NCBI GenBank assembly: GCA_009779835.1
Contig: WRBD01000010.1
Location: 1-64,000, forward strand
DNA: 64,000 nucleotides
Direction: 5' to 3'
Source of the DNA: Defluviitaleaceae bacterium
Lineage (GTDB): Bacteria; Bacillota; Clostridia; Lachnospirales; WQUN01
The notes under the pieces: generated by a model
Databases searched by the model: none
Told to the model about the DNA's origin: nothing
Seen by the model: the letters and a program-made list of their open reading frames with translations, nothing else
Shown here: in pieces, positions 9,646 to 20,400 of the stretch
Position numbering within the stretch: position 1 is the first letter of the stretch
Layout: the number at the start of each line of letters is the position of its first letter
Position numbers and translations under genes: made by a program

Positions 9646-10537
9646 ACATAACACCCGGTTCAAGTTCGCCATAGATGTAGTAAACTAATTCGGATACCGT
9701 AACCAGTTCGTATCCGAGGTTGATTAACGCGGGTATTACTGTTTCCATCGCAAGAATTGTTGTGGGGTGAATGTCGTGAAGCAGGACAATTGCGCCGTCG
9801 CAGGCGTATTCCATGATATGTTCGTATATATGTTCTTCACAGCGGTAACGCCAATCCAATGTGTCAATTGACCAATTCAAAACGCTGTAACCGAGGTCGG
9901 TTGCGGCGTTTTTGATACGATTATTAAAATGTCCGTAAGGTGCACGAAAAAAAGGCGGCGACGGTTCGCCCGTTACTTGTTCGATAATCTCACTTGTTTG
10001 AGTTATTTGTGCGGAGATATTCTGCACGGAAAGACGTGTAAGAATTCTGTGGTCCCAGGAATGCCCGACTATTTCGTGTCCTGCCTCAAAAGCACGAACA
10101 ATCGTTTCCGAGTGGTCTTCCACACGATCTCCGATTACGCAAAACGTAACACGCGCACCGTACGCGTCTAAAATATCCAAAAGTTCTTCGGTAAGCCAGC
10201 TTGGGCCGTCGTCAAAAGTAAGCGCAATAATTTTCGTGCGATATACTCCAGGCGTATTTGTAGGGATTCTGTAAACGGGAATCTCAGGTTCTTCGATAAT
10301 TTCTTGAATTCCGTATGAGATATATGTATTGTTAACTTTAATTGCCGCCATCGTTAAAGTTTCAAAATATGTATTTGGAATTTCTGCCAAAGCATACACG
10401 GTTTCGTCTGCTTCCATCGCGACTAAAAAATAAACCAGCACACCAACGCCAACTAAAATTAAAAACACCGAACAAGCAATCCAAATTTTAAGTTGATAAA
10501 AAAAATGCCTTCTGTCTGCCCGCTCCGAACGATACAT
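9626..10537 (-). CDS. Membrane-anchored polysaccharide deacetylase (NodB domain)
   Basis: 303 residues: one N-terminal transmembrane segment (about 15-40) and then a NodB domain with ALTFDDGPS (metal-binding Asp pair), GHSWDH (zinc His pair), FRAPYG, LNWSIDTLDW and VLLHDIH. All five carbohydrate-esterase family 4 motifs are present, so it is probably active on peptidoglycan or another N-acetylated polymer outside the cell. A GAGGTGG site 5 nt before ATG 10537 sets the start. It is the last gene of a deoD-TPR-deacetylase run. Confidence 0.92.
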   Translation of the reverse strand: MYRSERADRRHFFYQLKIWIACSVFLILVGVGVLVYFLVAMEADETVYALAEIPNTYFETLTMAAIKVNNTYISYGIQEIIEEPEIPVYRIPTNTPGVYRTKIIALTFDDGPSWLTEELLDILDAYGARVTFCVIGDRVEDHSETIVRAFEAGHEIVGHSWDHRILTRLSVQNISAQITQTSEIIEQVTGEPSPPFFRAPYGHFNNRIKNAATDLGYSVLNWSIDTLDWRYRCEEHIYEHIMEYACDGAIVLLHDIHPTTILAMETVIPALINLGYELVTVSELVYYIYGELEPGVMFTGLRQ

Positions 10538-10570
10538 AAAAACCACCTCGGAACAGATTATAGCATAAAG

Positions 10571-11812
10571 TTATTCGTTCTCCCACTCCTCCCACTTACG
10601 TATAATTGGATGTAGTTTTTCGCGGTCGTTCAGAAGTTCCATTGCATTAATAAATTCGGCTTTACAGTCTGCTTGGTCGGTGTAGGCAGACACAAGAACG
10701 TGTAAAAGTTCGGGGAAACTCGGAGAATCCGCGCCGGAATACATCATGGCGTAAATTAAGGCTTCCAATGCTTTTTCTTGATTGTCTTCACTAAGATGAA
10801 GGCTGATAAGAAAAGCAATGTCAAGCGTGATATCTTCAAATAAAGAGCGGCGAATTTTTATTGCTTCAAGAATTGAAGCCTCGGCGCGATCGGGTTCGCC
10901 CAAAGTTTTGTAAAGCATCGACATCCCGCGCAAGCAACTTGCGTAAAATGCGTGTTTTGTCCCTGTTACGCGGGCGAAAATATCGCAGATTTCTTCGTGT
11001 GCGGTTAAGGAATCGCGAGGGCGGTCTAAATTTGCAAGCAAAGTTGCGCGCCTTAGTGCCACGTTCAAATACGCACTGTGTTCGCGCCCGGCTTCATTGC
11101 CGGTTATCTCTAAAACTTGGTCGTAAAGGGGCAGGGCGTCTTCGTATCTTTTGCAGTTATCGTAAAGCTCGGCAAGATAAAAACACGCGCCGGCAAAAGT
11201 TTCATTATCATCTTTGGAAAATTTCATTGCCGTTTCCGCGTAGGTAGCGGCTTTATCATATTCGGACGCGGACTCGTGTAAAAACGCAAGGCTGTGCAGG
11301 CTATTTATTATGTCCGCTATGTGACCTTCATTTTTGCGGATTTTCAACGCTTCCAAGTGATAGCGTATAGAATCGCTTTTTCGTCCGGCTGCGGCTGCGG
11401 CGTTCGCTAAATTGTAAAGACTGTCGGCGTAAAGCGGGCTATGCGCTCCAAGTTCGCGGCGGTGAATTGCCGTTGCGCTTCCAAGCATGAAAAATGCCGG
11501 CTCGGTAAAACCAAGCCGGATTAATACGGTCGCTAAATTATTTATTCGTTGCGCAAAGGGAAGTTTTTCGCCTTCGGCTAAGGCAATCTGTGCCGCAGAA
11601 TCTGAATACAACACAGCCGCACGTTCAAGATTCCCAAGTTCATCGTGAACACAAGCCAAATTAAACAAATCATTGGCATAACCGCGTGTGAACATATTAT
11701 TGTTATGCCAATGCTCGCGCAACAAAGCCTCGCCGATTTCTGCCGCAGCCTCAAGGTCTTGTTCGTCGTATTTTTCTGATGCACATTTGCGCAGGTAATT
11801 AATTTTCGTCAT
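10571..11812 (-). CDS. Tetratricopeptide-repeat protein
   Basis: 413 residues made of about eight TPR helix pairs (for example LFNLACVHDELGNLERAAVLY and SLYNLANAAAAAGRKSDSIRYH), most like the tandem TPR_12 type. No signal peptide or enzymatic domain is visible, so it is likely a cytoplasmic scaffold. It starts 5 bp after deoD with no clear Shine-Dalgarno, suggesting translation coupled to deoD. Confidence 0.87.
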   Translation of the reverse strand: MTKINYLRKCASEKYDEQDLEAAAEIGEALLREHWHNNNMFTRGYANDLFNLACVHDELGNLERAAVLYSDSAAQIALAEGEKLPFAQRINNLATVLIRLGFTEPAFFMLGSATAIHRRELGAHSPLYADSLYNLANAAAAAGRKSDSIRYHLEALKIRKNEGHIADIINSLHSLAFLHESASEYDKAATYAETAMKFSKDDNETFAGACFYLAELYDNCKRYEDALPLYDQVLEITGNEAGREHSAYLNVALRRATLLANLDRPRDSLTAHEEICDIFARVTGTKHAFYASCLRGMSMLYKTLGEPDRAEASILEAIKIRRSLFEDITLDIAFLISLHLSEDNQEKALEALIYAMMYSGADSPSFPELLHVLVSAYTDQADCKAEFINAMELLNDREKLHPIIRKWEEWENE

Positions 11813-11817
11813 GGTTT

Positions 11818-12531
11818 TTATAACATAGAAAGTGCCATGCTAATCATATTTGTGAAAGTTGTCTCGCGTTCTTTCGCGGTCATTTTTTCGTTGCGGTCGA
11901 AAACTTTGTCTGAAATTGTGCAGATGCACAGCGCGTTTTTTCCGGCGCGGGCGGCGTTTGTGTATAGGGCGGCGGCTTCCATTTCCACCGCAAGAATACC
12001 CATGCGAAGCCACGCGTTAAGGCCTACGTTGTCGTCGTTGTAGAAAACATCGCTTGTGAGAAGATTGCCCGCGTGAAGGTTTATGTCCAGCATTTCGGCC
12101 GCTTTTTGTGCTTTTAACATTAACTTGAACGAAGCGGTTGGCGCAAAGTTGCCCGGGCAGCGAGCAAACGCGTTAGCATAATTCGATTCGGTACACGCAC
12201 CCACGCCCATTACAACGTCTCCAAGCTCAAGCGTCATACTGATTGAACCGGCGGAACCTACGCGAATTATATTTTCTACGTGATAAAAATTAAACAGCTC
12301 GTAGGAATAAATTCCCATCGAAGGGCAACCCATTCCGCTTCCCATCACGGAAACGGGATTGCCGTTGTACGTGCCCGTGTAACCAAGCATTCCGCGGATG
12401 TCGTTCACTTTTTTTGGTGTTTCAAGAAAATTTTCGGCGATAAATTTTGCGCGAAGCGGGTCGCCCGGCATTAAAACCGTTTCTGCGAAGGCGTTCGCCT
12501 TTGCACCGATATGAGGAGTAGGGATAGCCAT
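11818..12531 (-). CDS. deoD: Purine-nucleoside phosphorylase, DeoD type
   Basis: 237 residues of the hexameric DeoD type: N-terminal TPHIGAKANAFAETVLMPGDP, GMGCPSMGIYSYELF, a GACTESNYANAF substrate loop and VEMEAAALYTNA. It cleaves purine (deoxy)nucleosides with phosphate in nucleoside salvage. An AAAGGGTGC site precedes the ATG. It heads the minus-strand run with the TPR and deacetylase genes. Confidence 0.95.
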   Translation of the reverse strand: MAIPTPHIGAKANAFAETVLMPGDPLRAKFIAENFLETPKKVNDIRGMLGYTGTYNGNPVSVMGSGMGCPSMGIYSYELFNFYHVENIIRVGSAGSISMTLELGDVVMGVGACTESNYANAFARCPGNFAPTASFKLMLKAQKAAEMLDINLHAGNLLTSDVFYNDDNVGLNAWLRMGILAVEMEAAALYTNAARAGKNALCICTISDKVFDRNEKMTAKERETTFTNMISMALSML

Positions 12532-12618
12532 TTTTATGCACCCTTTCTAAAATCTTGTTGCAGCTTAAAATAGAGTATAATATGAAGAATATAATGTCAA
12601 GAAATGGAGAGAACGCCG

Positions 12619-13296
12619 ATGAAAATTTTATTATTTTGCGATGACTTTTATCACCCGGGAAATATTCCCGCAGAAGGATTAAAAAACATTTTTGAAATCG
12701 ACGAAGTTTTTGACGCTTCCGATTTTAAATTGGAAACGCTTGCGAACTACGACGTGATTGTTATGAGCAAATGTGACCATATTTCACAAGTAAATAACAA
12801 CCCGTGGAAAACGGTGGAAGTGCAATCGGAATTTGTAAAATATGTAGAAAACGGCGGAGGGCTTCTTGTAACGCACAGCGGAATTGTTGCGGGCGAAAAC
12901 GGCTCAACGGAAGTTTTGGATAAATTAATCGGTTGCCGGTTCGCTTCGCACCCGAATAATTGCCCCGTTACGGTTGGCGCGTTAAAGCCTCACCCAATCA
13001 CAAAAGGCGTAGGAATTTTCCGCGAAACGGACGAACACTATCACATAGAAATTCTCGCGGACGATGTTGATATTCTTGCCGCATCCTTTGCCGACGCGCA
13101 GGGCGATGAGAGCCAATATGAATCCGAGCCGTATTTTAACGCGCCCGCGTACATCGCGCCCGCGGCTTATGTAAGAACTCAAGGCAAAGGCAGAGTGTGC
13201 GTACTAACTCCCGGCCATGTTAGCGAAGTGTGGTTTAATCCCGAGTTTATGAAAATAATTAAGAATGCAGTGCGCTGGTGTTCAAGTAAGCATTGA
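12619..13296 (+). CDS. ThuA-like glutamine-amidotransferase-fold protein
   Basis: 225 residues with a Rossmann-like N-terminus (KILLFCDDFYHPG), VENGGGLLVTHSG at the nucleophile-elbow position and DEHYHIEI, as in ThuA/trehalose-utilisation proteins. No Cys occupies the elbow, so it is a ThuA-type rather than an active amidotransferase. GGAGAG 7 nt before ATG 12619 fixes the start. It is divergent from deoD and its end overlaps convergent recU by 38 bp. Confidence 0.8.
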   Translation: MKILLFCDDFYHPGNIPAEGLKNIFEIDEVFDASDFKLETLANYDVIVMSKCDHISQVNNNPWKTVEVQSEFVKYVENGGGLLVTHSGIVAGENGSTEVLDKLIGCRFASHPNNCPVTVGALKPHPITKGVGIFRETDEHYHIEILADDVDILAASFADAQGDESQYESEPYFNAPAYIAPAAYVRTQGKGRVCVLTPGHVSEVWFNPEFMKIIKNAVRWCSSKH

Positions 13297-13801
13297 CCGC
13301 AACAAGATAATGCACGGGAAAACCGTTTTCGTTCCGCACTTTAAGCGCGGGGTTAAAATCGGAAAAAGGAATTGATTTTCTGCCGCCTTCGTTGGCGGCT
13401 TTTTTATATTGCGCCAAAACTTCGCTAGGCAGAAGGAACATTTCATTTTTCGCCAGAAAATTAACAATAAGAAAACTAACGCCTTTTTGCTTGCGAAAGT
13501 TTTCCATAAATTCAATTTGGTGTGTGTGGATATTTCGTAAAGGCAAACTCATTTGGCGGGTTTCTTTTGCGTCGAAGCAAATTGCAAGGCCTTGCGCAAC
13601 GCCAATAAAATCCACCGTGCTTTTTTTTTCAAAATACGCGGAAGTTATTGTGTGCGCCGCGTTATCAACAGCAATCGGGGTGATTGGCGTTGGCACTTTT
13701 TGAATAATCGCCAAATTTTGCTGTGAATAAAGGCGATTTGTTAAGTCAATCAATTCTTCAAACGTGCTTCCGCGAAGCCCGCGGGTATTTCTGAATGCCA
13801 T
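13259..13801 (-). CDS. recU: Holliday junction resolvase RecU
   Basis: 180 residues. RecU features include the N-terminal RNTRGLRGSTFEELI, a KVPTPITPI segment, TVDFIGVAQGLAICFDAKE (the nuclease-core Asp and Glu-x-Lys-like region) and H-x-x-Q-I-E-F-M. RecU cleaves Holliday junctions during recombination and chromosome segregation in Firmicutes. GAGGTG 6 nt before ATG 13801 fixes the start. The ~480-bp leader upstream begins at a strong promoter (14299-14327). Confidence 0.93.
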   Translation of the reverse strand: MAFRNTRGLRGSTFEELIDLTNRLYSQQNLAIIQKVPTPITPIAVDNAAHTITSAYFEKKSTVDFIGVAQGLAICFDAKETRQMSLPLRNIHTHQIEFMENFRKQKGVSFLIVNFLAKNEMFLLPSEVLAQYKKAANEGGRKSIPFSDFNPALKVRNENGFPVHYLVAVNAYLNTSALHS

Positions 13802-13810
13802 GTCTTTCAC

Positions 13811-14292
13811 CTCATAGTATGTAACCCCGTTAAACCCGCCAAAATGACGGGGTAACGGGTATAATTATCACCCGTGAAGCGCCGCTAACAAAACGATTCA
13901 CAGGTTTTTGCTTTGATTAAGGTACATCCCGGGTCTGCCGCGTTACCGTTTTTTACTTCTTCATTCACAAAACACGCTTGTACAAGTTAGGAACCTCATG
14001 TTATGTGAATACTTACGGTAAAGCAGTTTCCCCGTTCGGAAAGAAAGCGGTTAATGCATTGAGAGAAACAAGAGGACTTTTATGCCGCCGCGCGCGATAC
14101 TTCTTGCGGCACAAGCCCAACAATAACAATAGCAAAACATTTCTTTCCTAAATTACAAGGGACAAGTCGGTGAGGTGTGAAAAACCGAAACAATCTTAAA
14201 CGCCAAAGCACGGGATTTACACAGGGACGGTAGCTACCGTTTGCCGTTAGAGCCGGATTAGTGTGAAGTTGCAAGGTTGAGCCTCGTGACTT
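13811..14292 (-). ncRNA. Long recU leader or unassigned structured RNA
   Basis: A ~480-nt stretch without a credible gene, downstream of a near-consensus minus-strand promoter. It contains several hairpins: a perfect 14-bp palindrome ACGGTAGCTACCGT, TCGGT...ACCGA, ACGGGT...ACCCGT (about 13856-13876), and TACCCCGT...ACGGGG just before recU. I looked for RNase P, tmRNA, SRP and T-box signatures and found none. It could be a stand-alone RNA or a regulatory 5' leader. Confidence 0.4.
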
Positions 14293-14298
14293 GAATAC

Positions 14299-14327
14299 AT
14301 ATTACACGATAGGAGTATTTATGTCAA
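14299..14327 (-). promoter_or_regulatory. Near-consensus sigma-A promoter, minus strand
   Basis: On the minus strand TTGACA (14327-14322), a 17-bp spacer and TAATAT (14304-14299). It points toward recU, about 500 bp away, with a probable transcript start near 14292. Confidence 0.75.
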
Positions 14328-14439
14328 GCAAATTTTCACATTTTTTGAAAAAATTATCTCAATTTTTTGCATACATTGTTCGCTAGACATATATTGCACA
14401 CTCTGCTAATCTTACAAAAAAATTCGGGAGTGATTGCGT

Positions 14440-17400
14440 ATGAAAAAGAAATTTATTGCGATACTGCTTACGCTTGTTTTGATTTTTCAAGTTGTACCTG
14501 TTAACGCTATAATTGTTCTTTTTGATGCACCGGAAGAGTTGCCTGTTCGGTTAACCGATATGCCGGACATACCGCAAGCATTCTCAACTCCCCCCGCATT
14601 TATTTATTCGCAAGCAAACAACACGGGCAATTTCTTAGCGGCAATCAGCAATGAAATACCCGAATACGCAATTTTCATTTACACAGCGGAAGAACTTGCG
14701 GCGATAGGAAGCGACAACCGAAAAGAATTCGCGGGTTTGGAAGTGTTTTGGTGCAGCGTAACTTGGCTCCAACGCTCAAGACAAAGATATTATGTTTTGG
14801 CAAATGATATTTACTTAACGGAAGCATGGACACCAATAAACCATTTTTACGGTATTCTTGACGGGCGGGGTCATACCATTCGTAATTTACACATTACGGA
14901 AGAAAGTAGCAAGCGTATCGATGTCGATTATTACCCATACAGTGAACAATACCCAATGTACGCGGCGGGTTTGTTCGGATTTATAAGAGGTAACGGCGAG
15001 CACTTTGCATTTAACAATATTACGATAAAAAACCTTGCGGTGGAACTTGCGGGCGAAGGAATAAACGCACACGGATACGGCGTTTTTGCAGGGGGACTTA
15101 TAGGTTATGCAACGGCAATGAGCGTTGAAATTTACAATTCCTATGTAAGCGGCACGGGAAGTATAAACACAAGCAAAAATGATTTAGACAACCATTTACC
15201 TGACCAACTGCACTTCCTTATTGAAGCAAAGGGCGGATTGCTGGGCAGAACAGACGACGGAAACATTTTTACAAGAATAGAAAACAGTTACACAACCATT
15301 GGTATAGGAAATAAAAACGGCGATAACGGTGACGCGGGCGGTTTAATCGGGCATACTCTGCGTTCGTTTAGTGTAACCGGTAGCCATTCAACGGGCAATA
15401 TATACGGCAGTAGTGCGGGCGGCATTATCGGAAATAATAGTAATGCTGTAAGCTCGTATATTGAAAATTCTTTCTCAACGGGAAATATTACTGCCGCAGA
15501 AAACGCGGGCGGCTTAATAGCATGGAGAGTTGGTTCCGAAACCAACTTTAATGAAACAACAATTTTAAACAGTTATTCAACGGGAGATATTTTCGCAGGC
15601 GGCAGTGCGGGCGGTTTAATCGGAGGTCACTGGTTTATCACCGAAGCGGAAATAGCGAATTCGCATTCAAGCGGAAGTATTTCTAGTTCTTCCACTGTGG
15701 GCGGTCTTATCGGTTCGGCAATTAATACAGGTGCGTCCGAGAATATGCGTATTATCAATTCATATTCTTCCGGCGATATGTTCATAACGGATTGCAGTGA
15801 GCATGGTGGTGTTATCGGCGGGCTAATCGGTTGGGCATCGCAATATAATACACTTCGCATTTACAATTGTTTTTCCTCGGGAAACAAAACCATAGGGAGT
15901 AATGCGCTGCACGGAACCATCGGAGGTCTTATCGGCAGTCACCATTTTGACGCACACCATAGCGACACGATAATCAGAGAAAGCTACGCGTCGGGAAATG
16001 TTACAGGCCTTGCCACCGAGCACAGTCACATTGGCGGTCTTGTCGGTCAGTCGATTATTACAATTGAACAATGGCTTCCCGCTATTTTAGCAATAAGAGA
16101 CAGCCACACAACAGTGGAAATTCAAAGCGGTGAAAATTCAACCGTTGGCGGCTTTATTGGGCACTGCAATCACAATATTGTAATAAGCACAAGCTATGCG
16201 GCAAACAAAAGTGACGGCGGCTACGGCGGCGGAATTTTAGGCAATGTGGATACAAACGCCATCATAAACATCACCGACGTTTTTTTCGACGCGGAACTTG
16301 CAATCAATGCAGACAATGGCTTCGGCGTTCCTAAAACCACTGAGGAAATGAAAAATATTGATACGTTCACGGGCTTTGACATGGGTGGCATAACATGGGA
16401 TATATTTCCAATAATAAACAGCGGCTATCCGTTTTTGGAAATCCATCGCGCTTCTTACGATGGTGGCGGCAACATTGTTAACCGCAGAGCTGTTTCGGTA
16501 AACGTACGTACTCCTCTTAATTCTCCCGTGTTAACGGCATCGGACTTTACTGTGAATTGGTATAAGCAAGACGAAACCGGAATTTTTGCAACGGGTACAA
16601 GAATTGACGGTATTGAGATTGGTACAGAATTAAGATACGAAATAATTTTGGCTTCCCCGTGGCGCGGTGTTTACGAAAATGCCGAGGGAACGCACATCGT
16701 TTCCGATACATTTAATACAATCAATATAATGCTTGAACCTACAAAACGTGTGCGATTCTCCGGTCACGTAATAAGCGGCGGCGAACCTGCCGAGATTATA
16801 TTGGAAATTTCATCACGAACCGGCTCCGCGTTTCCCGATATTTTAAGCATTGAAACAGATGAGAGCGGCTACTTTCAAGCGGATGTTTTTGCGGGTTTTA
16901 TCGGCGTTTACATCAGTGGGTTCGGGTACTTGGATTTTTTTGAAACATTCCACGTACCAAGCAACGGTCTTCAAGATGTTGAAATAGTAATTTCAAAAGC
17001 GGACGGCTTGCTTGTTGATTTAATTATCGAATATACGGCGGCGGGGGTTGCCGGTGATTCGCCTCAACCGATTACATTAAACTCCGCGAGAAATATTCGG
17101 TTCACTCTTTATAATGCCACAAGTGAAACAGACATAGACGATTTCAACATTTCGGGTACAACTTTAATAATCGGATTAGACAGCGTTTCACCGGGCGACG
17201 AAATGATAATTACCGCAACAGATATAACAGGCAACATGGCAGACACCGTGGCGGAATTTACAATCTTACCGGAAAGCAACAGCGTAGTGCTGCCATTTGT
17301 GCAAAACGGTTTTTGGCGTGCGGATATTATTTCGGATAACGCGGAGAGCATGGCACTTTTATATGACGAAAATGGAAACTACATTGCATCTTTTACAGGC

Positions 17401-20400
17401 AAAGGCAGCATTGCAGGCGGCGTATTGCCCGCCGATTTGTACCGTGTTGTGTTCATTAAAAATAGCCGGTTGATTCAGCATTTGAACATTTCAAATTTCT
17501 TGGAAATCGGATTGACAGAGGGAACTGATTTTGTTCTTCGCGCGTTTAACATTAGCCCGGGAACTATCACAGAGCTTGGTGTAATTACCGTACCCGCTCT
17601 TGATGAAGAGAAATTATTTTTCACAGAAACAGCATCGGTAGTTACAAACAGAAACACCGTTATAACGGGCAACCCGGTTATCGTGCGTGCCGAATACAAT
17701 TTCGCGCCTAATTACGCACCGGATATAACTGCCGTTACTTTTGTGGCGGCAATTCCAAGCGGTGCCGAATTAGTTGCGGGAAGCGTAACATTTGATAACA
17801 AAGTTGTTCCTTATTCCGTAACCGCGTCGGGAATCGAAATTGTAACTAATACAACAAGCGGCATAATTCGCTTTATTGTTATTCCAACAAGACCGGGCAA
17901 TCACCCGGTAAGCGCGTTTTTACGTTTTACGCATAACGAAAACAGTCTTTTGCAACCTATCGGAACGGCTGTTATACACGCGGAATCTTATAGAATTGTC
18001 GTACCGCACACAATCGGCAGAACAAGCATTGATGTAAGAGGCACTGCGCCCCCTAACGCGGACGTTGCAATATTTGACAATCGTGTGCAAGTCGGAACGG
18101 CGAAAGCAAATGCCGTCGGAAACTGGAACGGCAGAATTACTCTAGTAAACACCGCGCCGCGTTCATTTCATGATATTCACGCAGAAATATCCATGAACGG
18201 CTTGGTTGTTTTAACCGAAACAAGACATTTAATCCACAATGCAGAGCATCCCGATATTTCAAAAATAACAATGATAAACAATGGAGCGGCAACGGTGTTT
18301 GATTTTATCAACCCGCCGGAAAGGCCACCGTTTTACGTTTTTGTTCCGTGGGAGCCGGAATTTGTTTTTACCGTGGAGTTTACAAACACGAACGCGGAAA
18401 TAACCACAGTGTATGTATGGGCAACAGACCGCAACGGAAATGCAACACGCATTGATACAATCCACGACCCTGTTAGAAACATTTGGGTGGGAACAGCGGT
18501 GTTCTGCGACTTTACGTTACCTGTAAGCGTAAACGCGACATACGCTGTTGAGCATACTCCACAGAGATATATTTATCCTGACTTAGAGCAGGAGTTCATT
18601 AACAGGCTTACAGAGTTTGAAAACGAATTGAACAAATTAACCGATTGTCGGCTAAACTCATTTATTGACGCGCACAGGCAAGCTATTCTTTACGCAGGCG
18701 GCATTATCAATGTTGAAGGGAACACAACGATGATTACAATTCCCGGCGGTGGCGAAATTAAGACAATTATAAGCGATTGCGATGATTTAAATGAAGAATT
18801 ACTGCGCGCGAACGGATTCATGCCCGTGCCGAATAGCTTCGGCCAAATTATGTTTGCCAAAACAGACGGTGCGACACAGAGCATTGCGAACCTAACAGGA
18901 AATATCATACAAACAGTGATACTAACAAACAGCAACGCCGCATTCGGCACTCCGAACTTCAACGTTCCGTTCAATAATTTTAATGTAAGGGTTAAGGACT
19001 ACTTTACAAACTTTCCGCCGCTACCGCCACCGCCACCACCACCATTTCCTCCCAACTTGCCGTTCTTTTTTGATGATACAAACGATAGCATAATAAGTGA
19101 AGATTTGAGAATGTTGGAGGACTCACGTGCCAGACGGGCTTTTTATGTACGTGAAATAGAAGCTCACCGCAACTGCACCACACCTGACATTTGCGGTAGT
19201 ATGATTTATAGGATGCATCAGCAAAGTGATGATGAATCTGAATTTCAAAAATTATTGATAGCAAAAATATTCTTGGATTCTATTAGCAATGCCTATGATT
19301 TGTACGGTGTTGTCGGGCTTTTCGCTACCGGTGCTATCAATATACCGGCGACCATAATTACAATTATTTTTGGTTTCGGAATAAATAGATTGCACCGTCC
19401 AACAACGGAACTGATGGAAACAATTTATGTAGCCAATTACCAAAAATTAAAAGCCGACTGGTTTTTATACAAATGCAAACCTGATGACCCCGGTCAGCCC
19501 ATGCAACCAACCATTGACCCCGCAGGCTACGTATTTGAAGCAGTTTTCTCCAACAGGCTGCCCGGCGTAACAGCAACCGCGTTTCATGCAGATGACGAGT
19601 TTGGTACAAACCGTGTAAAGTGGGATGCCACAGAATTCGCACAGATGAATCCTCTTATAACGGACGCGAGCGGACACTACGCATGGGATACCAATTTCGG
19701 CTGGTGGCAGGTAATTTTTGAGAAAGAGGGCTACGAAACCGCCGACAGTGTGGATTTCTACGGTTGGCTCCCCGTGCCGCCAATCCAAACTGAAGTTCAT
19801 GTCGGTCTTATCTCATTAACCACACCAAATGCGTTAAGCGTCATGGGATACGATGAATTTATCGAAATAATTTTTGACAAATACATGGATATTTCCACCC
19901 TAAACGAAATCAGTATCGCCGTAAACGGCTACGATTACACCCTCGAATTCGTAAACGCAGAGCCTTCATTCACAGAGCCGGAGAATATTTACGCAACCGT
20001 AGTAAGAATCGTACCGCAAGCGGGCGAATTTTTCACAGTGGGAAGTACGGTCAGCGTAGAAATTGGCGCACCCGCAGTTTGTTATGCAGGCGTTGGCATA
20101 AACCCTTTCAACGAACAAATTTTAATCGCGCCGCTCCCGAAAGAAATTAAAAGTCTCGACGAAATTCGTATAAGGTACGGCACACGCAACACCATTTCCG
20201 TTACGGTTTCACCCGATGCCGCCGGGGCTAATCAAAGAATTCTTGCGGTATCAAATTCTCCCTTAATCGTTGACGTATCGGCGGAAGCGGTTACGGACGC
20301 AAACGGAACAGCCGTATTTGCCGTAAAAGGAGAACTTTCCGGCACGGCGGTTATAGAATTTACAATGGAAAATACTTTACTTTCTACTTCATCAATAGTC

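Noticed and set aside
13811-14292. RNase P RNA, tmRNA or SRP RNA beside recU
   Set aside because: The position next to recU suggested rnpB, but on neither strand did I find the RNase P GAGGAAAGTCC core, a tmRNA CCA-ending acceptor stem or the SRP GGAAGGAAGCAG loop. Left as an unassigned RNA.
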